Shown here: piece after piece, positions 27,395-37,666 of the stretch | Position numbering within the stretch: the first letter of the stretch is position 1 | Layout of the letters: each line of letters opens with the position of its first letter | From: Oceanospirillaceae bacterium | GTDB taxonomy: Bacteria; Pseudomonadota; Gammaproteobacteria; Pseudomonadales; Balneatricaceae | Length of the DNA stretch: 64,000 nt | NCBI GenBank assembly: GCA_013215505.1 | Contig: JABSQZ010000012.1 | Span: forward strand, 62,001 to 126,000 | Direction of reading: 5' to 3' | Position numbers and translations under genes: made by a program | The notes under the pieces: model-generated | Told to the model about the DNA's origin: nothing | Seen by the model: the letters and a program-made list of their open reading frames with translations, nothing else | Database searches by the model: none

Positions 27395-28348
27395 TTACTT
27401 TTCAAGGGTCAGCATTTGCTCAGTGGCACTGAGCAAATGGTGTTTAGTATTCGTCTCTGAAGATGCATGTCCTGAAGCTTCACTGACAATTAATTGCGCA
27501 TTGGTTAATTGTTGCTTCAATAGCCAGGCATTATCAAAGGGACAGACAATATCGTAGCGGCCGTGCACAATAATTGTCGGTATATGTTGAATTTTATGGC
27601 AATTATCGAGAATTTGATTCTCGCTTATAAAGCAATCATTGACCATAAAGTGAGCCTCGTGCCGAGCCAGTGTCCAGCACTGATCGTCATTAGTCGCCGC
27701 CGCGACAAAAGCGGCATCCGGCTTTAAAGTACAACAGCGAATTTCCCACAATCCCCAGGCTTTCGCCAGGTTTTGTGCGGCTGCTTGATCAGGCCCGGTT
27801 AAAATCTGGTAAGCCAACTGCAGTGTGGATTGACCTTCCTCAACGGGCAGAGCACTAATATATTCACTCCAGTAATCCGGGTACAAACGCGAGGCACCAC
27901 CGCCATCAAAAGTCCAGTGGGTATCTTGCTCGCGGGCTAAAAATATACCCCGTAACACTAAGCTACTTACTACTTGAGGGTGGCTCTGGGCGTAGACCAA
28001 AGCCAGTGTAGAGCCCCAGGATCCACCAAAGACATGCCATTTGGCAATGCCCAACTCGGTTCGGATCAACTCAATATCTGTAACTAACGCCTGGGTATTG
28101 TTATTCTCTAAACTGCCAAAGGGCAGAGATCTGCCGCAGCCTCTTTGATCGAATAAGATGATTCGGTATTGCTGCGGGTCAAAAAAACGTCGATCTTTAG
28201 TGCTGCAGCCTCCGCCTGGCCCCCCATGTAAAAAAACCACTGGCTGACCATTGGGGTTACCACACTGTTCTACATATATCTGATGGCCACTATCAACATC
28301 GAATAAAAAGCTATTGTAAGGCTCAATTTCTGGATAAAACTGCTTCAT
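27395..28348 (-). CDS. pip: Prolyl aminopeptidase (proline iminopeptidase)
   Basis: 317 residues, α/β-hydrolase fold. HGGPGGGCSTKDRRFFDP forms the oxyanion region, FDQRGCGRS follows, and the nucleophile serine lies in VFGGSWGSTLALVYAQ; the catalytic aspartate is probably in HGRYDIVCPF and the histidine in EASGHASSE. It removes N-terminal proline from peptides in the cytoplasm and matches the family length of about 315. AGGA lies 8 bases before the ATG. A perfect 12-bp inverted repeat sits inside its last codons (27413-27439). Confidence 0.93.
   Translation of the reverse strand: MKQFYPEIEPYNSFLFDVDSGHQIYVEQCGNPNGQPVVFLHGGPGGGCSTKDRRFFDPQQYRIILFDQRGCGRSLPFGSLENNNTQALVTDIELIRTELGIAKWHVFGGSWGSTLALVYAQSHPQVVSSLVLRGIFLAREQDTHWTFDGGGASRLYPDYWSEYISALPVEEGQSTLQLAYQILTGPDQAAAQNLAKAWGLWEIRCCTLKPDAAFVAAATNDDQCWTLARHEAHFMVNDCFISENQILDNCHKIQHIPTIIVHGRYDIVCPFDNAWLLKQQLTNAQLIVSEASGHASSETNTKHHLLSATEQMLTLEK
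27413..27439 (+). terminator. Perfect 12-bp hairpin inside the 3' end of pip, possible bidirectional terminator
   Basis: catttgctcagt and actgagcaaatg are exact reverse complements around the 3-base loop ggc. The element lies 34 bp after the stop of the cupin gene and inside the last codons of the convergent pip gene. No long T-run follows on either strand. Confidence 0.5.
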
Positions 28349-28486
28349 CGGTTACATCCTGCGGGGTGAAATTTATCTGCTGGTATAAAGATTTGTAATA
28401 CTAAGCAGTTGCTATTACCCATGATAATAGCAACGGCAAAGTCTTTATAGATCAATCCGATAAATATTTTTCTTGCGCAGGAAAGA

Positions 28487-29695
28487 TCAAAACAATTCCA
28501 CTTCGCCTTCATCCATATCATGCTGAGCGACGGTCCGGCCGGTATTTCTGTCTTTGGCCTTAGTATAGATGCTTCGACACTCTTCAATGCAAGTCGTTAA
28601 TGCCTGGCTATCTACTGTTCCCTGGGGGGTATAAATAGTACTCAGCAATGAGGCTATTTGCTGCAGTGAATTAACATTGTGATGCATTGAACCCAGCGCC
28701 TGTGAGGCAATGTCTTCAAATTGTAACGAGCGCACGGCGTCACCTACTGCACTGCTAAGCTGATTGCCGACACTGGAAATTTGTTCCATTTTAGCGCAGA
28801 CAATATCACTGCTTTCGGCCATGCTTCCAAGCATTGTCGACATCCGCTCTTTCGCTCTGATAGTGTCATTCAGATCCTGAGAAGCCGTCTTGCCTACTTT
28901 GTCTCTCAGTACATCTATGGTCTGTTTTGCGATCGATATATTGTCTTTTATCTGCTCATTAAAACTCGATGATTCCTTAGAGAGAGAGCGCACTTCAGCG
29001 GCGACCACCGAGAATCCCCTGCCCGCCTCCCCAGCTCTGGCGGCTTCAATACTGGCATTAAGTTCTAATAAATTGGTCTGATTGGCCAGCCCCTCGACGC
29101 TTTCAATCAGGGAAAAGATACCGTCGAGCTTTTCTACCATGTCATCTATGTAATGCACTATCTCCATACTGCTTTTACTGCCTGTTACCATGACTTGTAC
29201 AAAATGGTCCAGAATAGCACCGGTCTCGTCGATGAACTGATGCATTTTACTTTGGTGCTGAGTATCGGACTCGCCATCGTTTTCCTGGGCCATAACATCT
29301 GCTGTTAACTCCGACTGTTGATCAGATAATTGATGAATCTGCTGAAAACTGGCGCTCATTAAACTGCTGGCCTCACTGATTAATACATCGACTCGGGTGA
29401 TTTCCTGATTAATAATGGTCGATTCATACTCCAGAGTCCCGGATACTTCATTCATGGTTTCCCGCAACCCCTGATGGTTGCTAGCAGAATCTATTGCTAT
29501 TTTGTCTGCTGCTTTTGCTGACCCTCCCTCTGACCACAGAGATCGATTCAGCAGAACAGCCAGCGCCAATTGCGCCAACAGCAAACTCGCCAAAACACCC
29601 CAGATTATGCTTTGTTCCAAGCTCACAAACTGCTGCAAGGTCAAGGCTAAAGTCAGGGACAGCGAAGCACCTAACAACATATTGTTATATTTCAT
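28487..29695 (-). CDS. Methyl-accepting chemotaxis-type protein, membrane-anchored, no sensory domain
   Basis: 402 residues. One or two hydrophobic segments lie within residues 5-50. A signalling coiled coil follows, with [36 protein letters not shown] at about 200-240, the hairpin-tip signature of chemoreceptors. There is no periplasmic loop or PAS domain. The C-terminus is DEGEVELF, the same five residues that end CheD in this cluster. It is the last gene of the leftward che operon, 15 bp after cheB, with GGGAGAG before the ATG. It may be an adaptor receptor or a phosphatase-like accessory protein. Confidence 0.8.
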   Translation of the reverse strand: MKYNNMLLGASLSLTLALTLQQFVSLEQSIIWGVLASLLLAQLALAVLLNRSLWSEGGSAKAADKIAIDSASNHQGLRETMNEVSGTLEYESTIINQEITRVDVLISEASSLMSASFQQIHQLSDQQSELTADVMAQENDGESDTQHQSKMHQFIDETGAILDHFVQVMVTGSKSSMEIVHYIDDMVEKLDGIFSLIESVEGLANQTNLLELNASIEAARAGEAGRGFSVVAAEVRSLSKESSSFNEQIKDNISIAKQTIDVLRDKVGKTASQDLNDTIRAKERMSTMLGSMAESSDIVCAKMEQISSVGNQLSSAVGDAVRSLQFEDIASQALGSMHHNVNSLQQIASLLSTIYTPQGTVDSQALTTCIEECRSIYTKAKDRNTGRTVAQHDMDEGEVELF

Positions 29696-29710
29696 ACTAC
29701 TCTCCCTTTT

Positions 29711-30775
29711 CTAACTGGCACTGGCCAAGTGCTGCATTAACTTAGGGGCAATTTTATGCAGATCGACCACTACTGTCGCCGCCCCTTGATTGACTGCCGC
29801 TTTGGGCATGCCCCATACCAGAGAACTGGCCTCGTCCTGAACGATAGTGTGCGCCCCGGCATCTAACAATTTGCGCATCGACTTTGCGCCATCATCTCCC
29901 ATGCCGGTTAACATAATGGCCACTACCTGAGTGGGATCAATCTTCAGCAGTGAGTTAAACATCACTTCCACTGAGGGCTGGTGCCGATTGACTGGGCCCC
30001 TATTATCGAGGCGACACTTAAGTTGATTACCGTGTTTTTTTACCACAATATGGTGTGAGCCCGGGGCAATGTAGACATGCCCGGGTTTTAATATCTCGCC
30101 GTTTTTTCCCTCTAATACCGTCAACTTTGACTGCTCATTCAGCCTGGCGGCAAACCTGGCACTGAAACTCTCGGGAATATGTTGAGTAACAATTATTGGC
30201 GGTAAATTCTCCGGCAAATCACGCAATACATCCCGGATTGCTTCAGTGCCGCCAGTGGAGGCGCCTATAGCGATAATGTTATAGCCAAATAGTTTGCTGT
30301 CCGGAATCCGCCTATTGCTATGCCCCGCTGGCAGCGTATTTTTAATCACTTTCTTAAATTTTAGATTGTGCTGCGACATTGCGGCTGCTTTAACTTTGTT
30401 GACTAATTCATGCTGAAAATGCAGCAAGCTACTGTCTGATGCTGTTACTTTTGGTTTTGCCATAAAATCTACGGCACCAATTTCCAGCGCTTTTAAGGTT
30501 TCTTCCGCCCCCGCGTGGGTCAAGGTAGAGATCATCACCACTGGCAATGGATTTAATTTCATTAGATTTCGTAAAAATGAAATACCGTCCATTTTCGGCA
30601 TTTCAATATCCAGCGTTAGCACATCTGGTTTCAGCTGCTTGATTTTGGCCCTAGCATCTATAGGATCAACGGCAGTCCCCACGACAATAAAAGCATTGTC
30701 CGCCGCCAGAATTTCCGACAGCACATCGCGGATCACCGCTGAGTCATCAATGATCAATACCCGAATTTTATCCAC
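29711..30775 (-). CDS. cheB: Chemotaxis protein-glutamate methylesterase/glutaminase CheB
   Basis: 354 residues. The N-terminal receiver domain has phosphate acceptor D56 (LTLDIEMPKMDG). The C-terminal methylesterase has the catalytic serine in IGASTGGTEAI, the histidine in VTQHIPESFSARFA and the aspartate in LTGMGDDGAKSM. It removes methyl groups from receptors and deamidates glutamines. The start is GTG at 30775 with AGGA 9 bases upstream. It lies 14 bp after cheD. Confidence 0.95.
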   Translation of the reverse strand: MDKIRVLIIDDSAVIRDVLSEILAADNAFIVVGTAVDPIDARAKIKQLKPDVLTLDIEMPKMDGISFLRNLMKLNPLPVVMISTLTHAGAEETLKALEIGAVDFMAKPKVTASDSSLLHFQHELVNKVKAAAMSQHNLKFKKVIKNTLPAGHSNRRIPDSKLFGYNIIAIGASTGGTEAIRDVLRDLPENLPPIIVTQHIPESFSARFAARLNEQSKLTVLEGKNGEILKPGHVYIAPGSHHIVVKKHGNQLKCRLDNRGPVNRHQPSVEVMFNSLLKIDPTQVVAIMLTGMGDDGAKSMRKLLDAGAHTIVQDEASSLVWGMPKAAVNQGAATVVVDLHKIAPKLMQHLASAS

Positions 30776-30789
30776 TGTAACATTCCTTA

Positions 30790-31404
30790 TTAAAACAGCT
30801 CTACTTCCTGAGCATCGAGCTGATGATCCGTTTCATTGCGGTAATCCGACTCTTCTTTAATCAGACGCTGATCTTGGCGATGGCTTATTTTATTGACCAG
30901 CATTCTGCCGCTGGCGGGGAAAAAAGCCACTCTTCTTGCCTGGTTTCCACCTGTATCTGATGAAACTAAGTGCAAGTTTTCATCGGTGATAAATGTTTCT
31001 ATAAAGTCAATGTTCTGCTGGCCAATATCTAAAGTACCCGCCAACATATTTCCACCGCCAGCAATTTTTAACTGCAAATTGGCACAACTGCTGCCCTGCT
31101 TCATCAACTGGTTTATCAGTTGCTCCATGGCAAATATTCCGTAGCGTAAACAACGTACCTGGTTGTCCTGGTCAGCCATATGCGGCAACATAAAATGATT
31201 CATACCACCAAACCCTGTGCTCTGGTCATAAACACAAGCAGCTATGCAAGAGCCCAGTACCGTAGTGATCACTATGTCCTGGTTGGATACATAAAATTCA
31301 CCGGGTTTGATCTTCAGTGCATGGCATTGCCACTTATCATTCCAGTAACTTTGCTGCGCGGTAAAATTGCAGAAATCACCTGGTGCTGCCAGCCTATCGA
31401 CCAC
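30790..31404 (-). CDS. cheD: Chemoreceptor glutamine deamidase CheD
   Basis: 204 residues. The catalytic cysteine lies in VLGSCIAACVYD and the histidine in GFGGMNHFMLP; the core also shows NLQLKIAGGGNML and SDTGGNQARRVAFFP. It deamidates receptor glutamines and can bind CheC/CheX-type partners. The GTG start at 31404 overlaps the cheR stop by 11 bp. The C-terminal tail beyond the core ends in EVELF, identical to the tail of the receptor-like protein at 28487-29695. Confidence 0.93.
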   Translation of the reverse strand: MVDRLAAPGDFCNFTAQQSYWNDKWQCHALKIKPGEFYVSNQDIVITTVLGSCIAACVYDQSTGFGGMNHFMLPHMADQDNQVRCLRYGIFAMEQLINQLMKQGSSCANLQLKIAGGGNMLAGTLDIGQQNIDFIETFITDENLHLVSSDTGGNQARRVAFFPASGRMLVNKISHRQDQRLIKEESDYRNETDHQLDAQEVELF

Positions 31405-32245
31405 CCTGACTGTCCTTTTGGTAGATGGTCTTACCGATCAACTTAAAGTGGCTGTCATGGCGCGCCAGCGCTTCCGAGTGGCCGACAAATAAGTAGCCAT
31501 CCGGTTTCAACAGTGCTGCCATCCTCTCTAGCAACTTTCTCTGAGTGTTTTTATCAAAGTAAATCATCACATTGCGACAAAAAATGAAATCAAAGGGACC
31601 TTTGAGTGGCCACTGCTCCATCAAGTTCAAATATTTAAAGGTAATCATTTCCATCAGTTCAGCCCCAACTTGGACGTTACCGGCACTGCAGCCCTTACCT
31701 TTAAGAAAAAATTTCGGTAAATAACCTTTGGGTAGTACCCCCACTCGGTCCTGAGGATAGACTCCCAACCTGGCTTTGTTTAAAACATCAGAGTCAATGT
31801 CCGTCGCCAATATACGCACATCCCAGTTACTGATATCCTGGCCACTACTCAGTAGTGTCATCGCCAGGCTATAAGGTTCCTCTCCCAGAGAGCAACCAGC
31901 GGACCAGATACGTAAACGTCGCTTACCTGATAGTGCAACCTGAGGAATGATAGTCTTACTGATAAAATCAAAATGATGGCTCTCGCGAAAAAAGGCCGTC
32001 AGGTTTGTGGTCATCGCATTGATGAACTGAGAAAACTCACCAATATCACTCTCGATATCTTCTAAATACTGGTCAAAATTCTGCAAATTTAATTCTCTGA
32101 TTCGTCTCACTAACCGGTTGTAGGCCATATCTTGTTTATTATCCGCCAGCAAGATACCGGCGTGGGCATAAAGTACAGTTTTAACTCTTTTAAAATGCGC
32201 GTCGGTAAAGCAAAACTCGCGTTGTTGAATGGGGTTAGAATGCAT
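31394..32245 (-). CDS. cheR: Chemotaxis protein methyltransferase CheR
   Basis: 283 residues. An N-terminal helical domain is followed by the SAM-binding domain with IWSAGCSLGEEPYSLAMTLL, LATDIDSDVLNKAR and FDFIFCRNVMIYFD. It methylates receptor glutamates. A plausible target, the PAS-MCP upstream, ends in the tethering-type pentapeptide EWNEF. GGAGAAG lies 7 bases before the ATG. A hairpin at 32332-32353 lies between the MCP and this gene. Confidence 0.95.
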   Translation of the reverse strand: MHSNPIQQREFCFTDAHFKRVKTVLYAHAGILLADNKQDMAYNRLVRRIRELNLQNFDQYLEDIESDIGEFSQFINAMTTNLTAFFRESHHFDFISKTIIPQVALSGKRRLRIWSAGCSLGEEPYSLAMTLLSSGQDISNWDVRILATDIDSDVLNKARLGVYPQDRVGVLPKGYLPKFFLKGKGCSAGNVQVGAELMEMITFKYLNLMEQWPLKGPFDFIFCRNVMIYFDKNTQRKLLERMAALLKPDGYLFVGHSEALARHDSHFKLIGKTIYQKDSQGGR

Positions 32246-32331
32246 CGAGAACTTCTCCGGGAAGCACTTAGTAACAGCAGGGACGCTAATAGACTAGACA
32301 AAATAAACAGTGCATAGATAAGAAGAATGGT

Positions 32332-32353
32332 GGCGGTAGCTTTTGCTACCGCC
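32332..32353 (-). terminator. Hairpin between mcp and cheR
   Basis: ggcggtagc and gctaccgcc form a perfect 9-bp stem with a 4-base loop, 14 bp after the MCP stop. On the minus strand it is followed by a pyrimidine-rich stretch (accattcttctta) rather than a strict U-run. It probably acts as a partial terminator or mRNA-stability element that lowers cheRDB expression relative to the receptor. Confidence 0.55.
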
Positions 32354-32366
32354 GGGTTTTGCTTAA

Positions 32367-34754
32367 CTAAAACTCATTCCACTCTTCAGTACTACTGTCT
32401 GCCTTGGCTATCACAGCCTCTGGCACAGATTTTCCTTTAGCTGCTTTTTTCTTTTTACTCACTTTGGCTGATTTACCGCTTTGCTGGGCGGCCATTTTGC
32501 GAATCTTTTGCACATCCGGAGCCGCCGCTTGAGCTTTACTGGCAGGTGCTGATTCTGCCCCTTCGCCGTCGTTGACAGTGAAGACACTGACCAGACGCTG
32601 CAATTGAGCGGCCTGTTCATCCAGTGATGAAGACGCCGCCGCAACTTGCTCTACCAGAGCCGCGTTCTGCTGGGTACCCTCATCCATCTGTGTCACTGCT
32701 ACATTGACCTGCTCAATACCGCTGGCCTGCTCACGACTTGCCGAGGCTATTTCGCTGACAATGTTAGTTACATTGCTGATTGAATCCATAATTTCTGATA
32801 GCGCCTCTCCGGATTCTTTAACGTAACCACTGCCCTCCTCGACTTTTTTGACACTGTCATTGATCAGTTCTTTGATCTCTTTGGCGGCCCCGGCGCTGCG
32901 CTGCGCTAAGCTGCGCACTTCAGAGGCAACCACTGCAAACCCTCTGCCCTGTTCTCCTGCTCTGGCGGCCTCTACCGCTGCATTCAATGCCAGCAAGTTA
33001 GTTTGGAAAGCGATCTCATCGATAACTCCGATAATTTCGGAAATTTTAGTGGAACTGGCACTGATATCAGCCATAGAGGTAACCACTCGAGTGGATATCT
33101 CGCCGCCTTTTTCCGCCATCTTTTGTGCATCGGAGGCCAAGTTGCGCGCCTCCTCGGCATTTTCGGCGTTTTGCTTGACGGTACTGGTCATTTCTTCCAT
33201 GCTGGCGGCCGTCTCTTCTAAGCTGGCTGCCTGGCTCTCGGTGCGCTGACTCAAAGTAGCGTTGCCGGTAGAAATTTCTGAAGCCCCAGTGGTAATACTG
33301 GAACCGGTAGTGCGGATCTCGTTGATCATGTTCGATAAATTACCGATGGACAAGCTCAGAGCATTATTCAGCTCCTGAAACTCACCGTGGAACTCACCAT
33401 TCATTTCCTCGGTCATATCTCCTTCTGCCACTGCCTCCAATACCCGTTTGACTTCTTTCAATGGCCCGACCACAGCATCCAACATCTGGTTGACACCTCC
33501 GGCGATAGTCTTCATGAAACCTTCGTAAAGCTCTGTCTCTAAACGCTTTTCAAGTTCTCCTCGGGTCGCTCCTTCGATTAAATCCTGAACCGCCTGCTCG
33601 GCATTTAACTGATCCGTAGTATCTGCCCACTCGACCACTGTTCCCAACCTGACCTTCGCCTCGTCGACTACCGGATTGGCGATCAGTTTAAAGGTACGAA
33701 TGCCCACTTTTATACTGCCGTTGAACTGGGTTTTCAGGCTCTCCAGCATATTTTGCTGATGCGCCGGATTCTTATGGAATATATCGTAGTTAGAACCAAC
33801 CAGAGCTTCGGCATCAAAGTTAGGTAGCTGCACACGAACATCTTCCTGAGCGTTACGCATCATCTGGATAACCGCGTCATTGGCATAAATTATCTCGCCT
33901 CGGGCGTCTGCCAACATGATGTTAGAGGAGACTTTATCCAGTGCCACTTTAATCCGCTGGGAACGTACAAACTCTTGCTTAGTATCGTTAATTTCAAAAC
34001 CGAGTTTAATCCCGAGCATTTTAATCTCGCGCTTAATACCCCCCAATTCACCGGGCTCATCCACCGGAATATCGGCTAAGTACTTGCCCGACGATACTTC
34101 CTGTAAATGCTCACGCACTTGTTTTAGCTGATTAATAACATTTTGCTTGATAAAACTTTGCGCGCCAATAAAAAGTACCAAACAGGCCGCGACTGGTCCT
34201 GCCATCAAGGCAATATCTGGCATGCCGAGAAAATACAGTGCCGCATTAATCACCACTGCAGCGACCGCGGCGGTACCAGCATTTTTGACTAATCCCTGGC
34301 TGAGATTTCGCTCGGGCACAGATTCAGGCTCTGCCAGCGTCACTTCCTCTTTACGCAACTGGGCGTAGAGTTTAGTGGCCCCCTCAATTTCAGCTTCGGT
34401 CGGCCGGGTGCGCACCGACATATACTCAACCATCTCACCGTTGCGAAACACCGGTGTAACATGGGCTTTAACCCAGTAGTAATCGCCGTTTTTGCAGCGG
34501 TTTTTTACCAGCTTTGACCAGGGCCTGCCGAGTTTCAAAGTGGACCATAAATCTTTAAAGGCCTGGGTCGGCATATCCGGATGGCGGACAATATTGTGAT
34601 TTTGCCCCATCAATTCCCCTTCACTAAAGCCACTGATTTCAATAAAGGCGAGGTTGATAAAGGTTAACACCCCGTTCAGGTCGGTTTTAGTCACTAGCTC
34701 CTGGCCGTTAACTAATTTAATTTCGTGGTCTGTTACTGGCTCATTAATTCTCAT
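32367..34754 (-). CDS. PAS-domain methyl-accepting chemotaxis protein (Aer-like) with CheR-binding tail
   Basis: 795 residues. An N-terminal PAS domain (about 15-125; [33 protein letters not shown]) is of the Aer type. Two adjacent hydrophobic segments at about 165-205 suggest a membrane hairpin without periplasmic domain. A second PAS-like region spans about 265-385. The signalling domain has the tip [38 protein letters not shown], and the C-terminus is EEWNEF, a CheR-tethering pentapeptide type. It probably senses redox or energy state. GAGGAAAT precedes the ATG. Confidence 0.9.
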   Translation of the reverse strand: MRINEPVTDHEIKLVNGQELVTKTDLNGVLTFINLAFIEISGFSEGELMGQNHNIVRHPDMPTQAFKDLWSTLKLGRPWSKLVKNRCKNGDYYWVKAHVTPVFRNGEMVEYMSVRTRPTEAEIEGATKLYAQLRKEEVTLAEPESVPERNLSQGLVKNAGTAAVAAVVINAALYFLGMPDIALMAGPVAACLVLFIGAQSFIKQNVINQLKQVREHLQEVSSGKYLADIPVDEPGELGGIKREIKMLGIKLGFEINDTKQEFVRSQRIKVALDKVSSNIMLADARGEIIYANDAVIQMMRNAQEDVRVQLPNFDAEALVGSNYDIFHKNPAHQQNMLESLKTQFNGSIKVGIRTFKLIANPVVDEAKVRLGTVVEWADTTDQLNAEQAVQDLIEGATRGELEKRLETELYEGFMKTIAGGVNQMLDAVVGPLKEVKRVLEAVAEGDMTEEMNGEFHGEFQELNNALSLSIGNLSNMINEIRTTGSSITTGASEISTGNATLSQRTESQAASLEETAASMEEMTSTVKQNAENAEEARNLASDAQKMAEKGGEISTRVVTSMADISASSTKISEIIGVIDEIAFQTNLLALNAAVEAARAGEQGRGFAVVASEVRSLAQRSAGAAKEIKELINDSVKKVEEGSGYVKESGEALSEIMDSISNVTNIVSEIASASREQASGIEQVNVAVTQMDEGTQQNAALVEQVAAASSSLDEQAAQLQRLVSVFTVNDGEGAESAPASKAQAAAPDVQKIRKMAAQQSGKSAKVSKKKKAAKGKSVPEAVIAKADSSTEEWNEF

Positions 34755-34776
34755 TATATTTCCTCACATCCCTGTG

Positions 34777-35301
34777 CTACTTAACATTTGATAGTGCTGG
34801 CACATCGATTGCCAGTTCATCCGAGTTCATTAGTTCATCGATATCCATTAAGACAATCATTTTGTCGTCTTGCGCTACTAGCCCCGTTATGAATTCCGAG
34901 CTTATTCCACCGCCAATTTGCGGTGGCGGCTGTATCTGATCTTGAGTCAGCGAGTAAGTTTCTGCCACTGCATCGACGATTATTCCCATAATTCGCTCTT
35001 TACTGCCACTGTCGACTTTAATCACTATCACAACAGTGGTGGGCCCGTAATCTTTTTCCGGTAAGCCGAAACGTCTGCGCAAGTCCACCACCGGTATAAT
35101 CGCGCCGCGTAAATTCAGCACTCCTTTAATGTATTCCGGCATATCCGGCACCGGAGTGACTGGCGTCCAGCCCCTGAGCTCTTGCACCCTTAATATATCG
35201 ATGCCATATTCTTCTTCGTCTAAGACGAAACTCAGAAATTGCTGCCCCTCTGAGTTATGTTGATTTTCTTCGGCTTGCTGCTGCCAATTTTCTGTACTCA
35301 T
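34777..35301 (-). CDS. cheW: Chemotaxis coupling protein CheW
   Basis: 174 residues with a single CheW fold: FLSFVLDEEEYGIDILRVQELRGW, then YIKGVLNLRGAIIPVVDLRRRFGL and a C-terminal VLMDIDELM. It links receptors to CheA. Its ATG overlaps the cheA stop by one base (TAATG), so the two are coupled. Residues 1-20 are a short polar extension. Confidence 0.95.
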   Translation of the reverse strand: MSTENWQQQAEENQHNSEGQQFLSFVLDEEEYGIDILRVQELRGWTPVTPVPDMPEYIKGVLNLRGAIIPVVDLRRRFGLPEKDYGPTTVVIVIKVDSGSKERIMGIIVDAVAETYSLTQDQIQPPPQIGGGISSEFITGLVAQDDKMIVLMDIDELMNSDELAIDVPALSNVK

Positions 35302-37658
35302 TACAGATACCCCTGAGTCCGTTCATTTTTTAAGTGGTTACGACTTTTTACTGCACTGGCCACTTCGAAATTCAAGCCCCGTTGTATTAACCCCGCCACA
35401 TCCAGGATTAATGCAACACTACCATCGCCCAAAATTGTCGCTCCAGACAAACCTTCTACACGTTTGAAATTCACTTCCAGGCTTTTAATCACGACTTGCT
35501 GTTGTCCGTATAACTCATCGACTACCAGTCCGACTTTTTTACCGGCGTTTTCCACGATGGCCACTAAAGTTGTATCGGTACTCGCCGCTGATTCTGCACC
35601 GGGCAAATGAAACAGTTTTTTCAGATCCAGATGAGAGATGTACTCATCGCGAAAGTGTAATAACTTTTGTTCGCCGGCTATGGGATTTTTTGCCTCTTTG
35701 GGCACCACGATGGTTTCGACTATCGATACTAGTGGAATCACATAAGTGTCTTCATGTACCCGTACTAATTGACCTTCGAGAATAGCTAAAGTAAGCGGCA
35801 ATTTGATACTAAAAGCCGACCCCTTACCCGCCTCCGATTTAACGGTGACCTGGCCACCTAATGATTCAATATTACGTATCACCACATCCAGGCCAACGCC
35901 TCGTCCGGACAGGTCGCTGACCACATCGGCGGTTGAGAATCCCGGTTTAAAAATCAATCCGTTAATTTCATCCTCGCTGAGCTGCTGCTCGGCTGTGATC
36001 AGGCCTTTTTCCAGTGCTTTGGCGCGAATTTTTTCTGTATTTAAGCCGCGGCCATCATCAATAATATCGATCACCACAAAGCCACCTTGATGGTAGGCAT
36101 TTAATTTCACAGTACCTAGTTCCGGCTTGCCGGCGGCGATCCTCTCTGCCGGTTCCTCCAGGCCATGATCTAATGAGTTGCGCACTAAGTGCACCATCGG
36201 ATCACCTATTTTTTCCATCACTGTCTTGTCTATTTCAGTCTGTTCGCCCGTAATAATTAGTTGAACTTTCTTCGACAGTTTGCCACTGACATCGTGCACT
36301 AGACGCGGGAAGCGATTAAAGACAAAACTTACCGGTAACATCCGCACCCGCATCACATCTTCCTGCAAATCACGGGTATTGCGCTCCAATTGTTCCAGGC
36401 CCTTCTGTAGACGTTCGGTATCGACTCCGGCGACATCGGCCAGGTCATCACCCACTTGGCCAAGCATCGCCTGAGTGATCACCAGTTCACCGACCCGGTT
36501 AATCAGTGAGTCTATCTTGTCAGTATCAACCCTGATTGAACTGCTCTCTACCGCTTTACTTTTACTTGCCTTAGCTTTATCGCTACTGTCTTTTGTGCTT
36601 TCAGTTGCGTCTTGATCTGAGTTTTGCGTGTCAGTTCCCAAAGCTTGTTGTTGCTCTGCAGTGCTGGCTAATTCTGATATCTGCAGTTCACACAAATCAT
36701 CTACCCATTCAAATATGTCGGCAATTTCTGCCTTTTCACAATCTGAAACTAAAGTCAGTTGCCAGGATATATTCAGTAAATCGGGCTGCTGGTCATCTAG
36801 CGATAGTAACTTTTCGGTATGCGCTTTCACCGCTAGATCACCCAGCTGTGCCAGCGCTGAAAACATCAACGCGGGCTCATTGCCAGTACTGAGTAATTCT
36901 TGGTTGGGCACAAAGTTTATCTGCCATGTCCGTGAGGCACGTTGTTCAAACTCGACCTGGTTCATCTCCAGAGTGCACTCATCTTCAACCCATTCAAACA
37001 CTTCTTTAATCTGTGATTCTGTACAATCGAAAGTGCAGTCAATGCGCCAACTCAGGTATAACAGCTGTGGATCATACTCGGCTAATGGCGGTAGCGAACT
37101 TGTGTCAGCGACCACTTTCAGCGGACCAATATCGGCCAGTGCTGCAAACATCAACGCCGGTTCATGGCCGTTTTCTAAGATCTCTGGATTGGCTGAAAAA
37201 TTAATTTTCCAGCAGTATTTTTTATTGCCCGATGGACTTTCAGCATTTTGTTCGACATTTTCATCGCCCGGTTCACTGGCGACAATAAAGGCTTCCAGCC
37301 GCTGTTTCACATCCTCAATCTGCTGCTGATCAGCTTGGGGACCGTCCTGGGCAGCGCCAAGCAATCCTTTGATGCAATCGACAGATTCCAGGAATAAATT
37401 GACGAGATCAGCAGTGATGTTTTGTTTGCCACTTCTAACCTCTTCTAACAAGGTCTCCACTACATGAGTGAAATTTGCCACCTCATCAAAGCCGAAAGTA
37501 CCTGCTCCTCCTTTTATCGAGTGGGCGGCACGAAAAATCACATTGATGGTTTCGTCATCTTCTGAATCGAGATTCAGAAGACTCGTCTCCATAATGTCGA
37601 TTCCTTCGTAGCTCTCTTCGAGAAATGTTGCAATAAATTGCGAGAGATCAATACTCAT
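35301..37658 (-). CDS. cheA: Chemotaxis histidine kinase CheA with duplicated middle domain
   Basis: 785 residues. The phosphotransfer domain holds H46 (AAHSIKGGAGTFGF). Two similar modules follow at about 149-232 and 244-327; each has W-x-I-N-F near the start, G-x-EPALMF-x-ALA, SW-x and FEWV-x-D at the end. A linker rich in Ser, Asp and Lys (332-375) leads to the dimerisation helices, the kinase domain (HLVRNSLDHGLE, DDGRGLN, GRGVGLDVV) and a CheW-like domain. It autophosphorylates and passes phosphate to CheY and CheB. The module is known singly in many CheA proteins; here it occurs twice. Confidence 0.94.
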   Translation of the reverse strand: MSIDLSQFIATFLEESYEGIDIMETSLLNLDSEDDETINVIFRAAHSIKGGAGTFGFDEVANFTHVVETLLEEVRSGKQNITADLVNLFLESVDCIKGLLGAAQDGPQADQQQIEDVKQRLEAFIVASEPGDENVEQNAESPSGNKKYCWKINFSANPEILENGHEPALMFAALADIGPLKVVADTSSLPPLAEYDPQLLYLSWRIDCTFDCTESQIKEVFEWVEDECTLEMNQVEFEQRASRTWQINFVPNQELLSTGNEPALMFSALAQLGDLAVKAHTEKLLSLDDQQPDLLNISWQLTLVSDCEKAEIADIFEWVDDLCELQISELASTAEQQQALGTDTQNSDQDATESTKDSSDKAKASKSKAVESSSIRVDTDKIDSLINRVGELVITQAMLGQVGDDLADVAGVDTERLQKGLEQLERNTRDLQEDVMRVRMLPVSFVFNRFPRLVHDVSGKLSKKVQLIITGEQTEIDKTVMEKIGDPMVHLVRNSLDHGLEEPAERIAAGKPELGTVKLNAYHQGGFVVIDIIDDGRGLNTEKIRAKALEKGLITAEQQLSEDEINGLIFKPGFSTADVVSDLSGRGVGLDVVIRNIESLGGQVTVKSEAGKGSAFSIKLPLTLAILEGQLVRVHEDTYVIPLVSIVETIVVPKEAKNPIAGEQKLLHFRDEYISHLDLKKLFHLPGAESAASTDTTLVAIVENAGKKVGLVVDELYGQQQVVIKSLEVNFKRVEGLSGATILGDGSVALILDVAGLIQRGLNFEVASAVKSRNHLKNERTQGYL

Positions 37659-37666
37659 ATCAGCGA

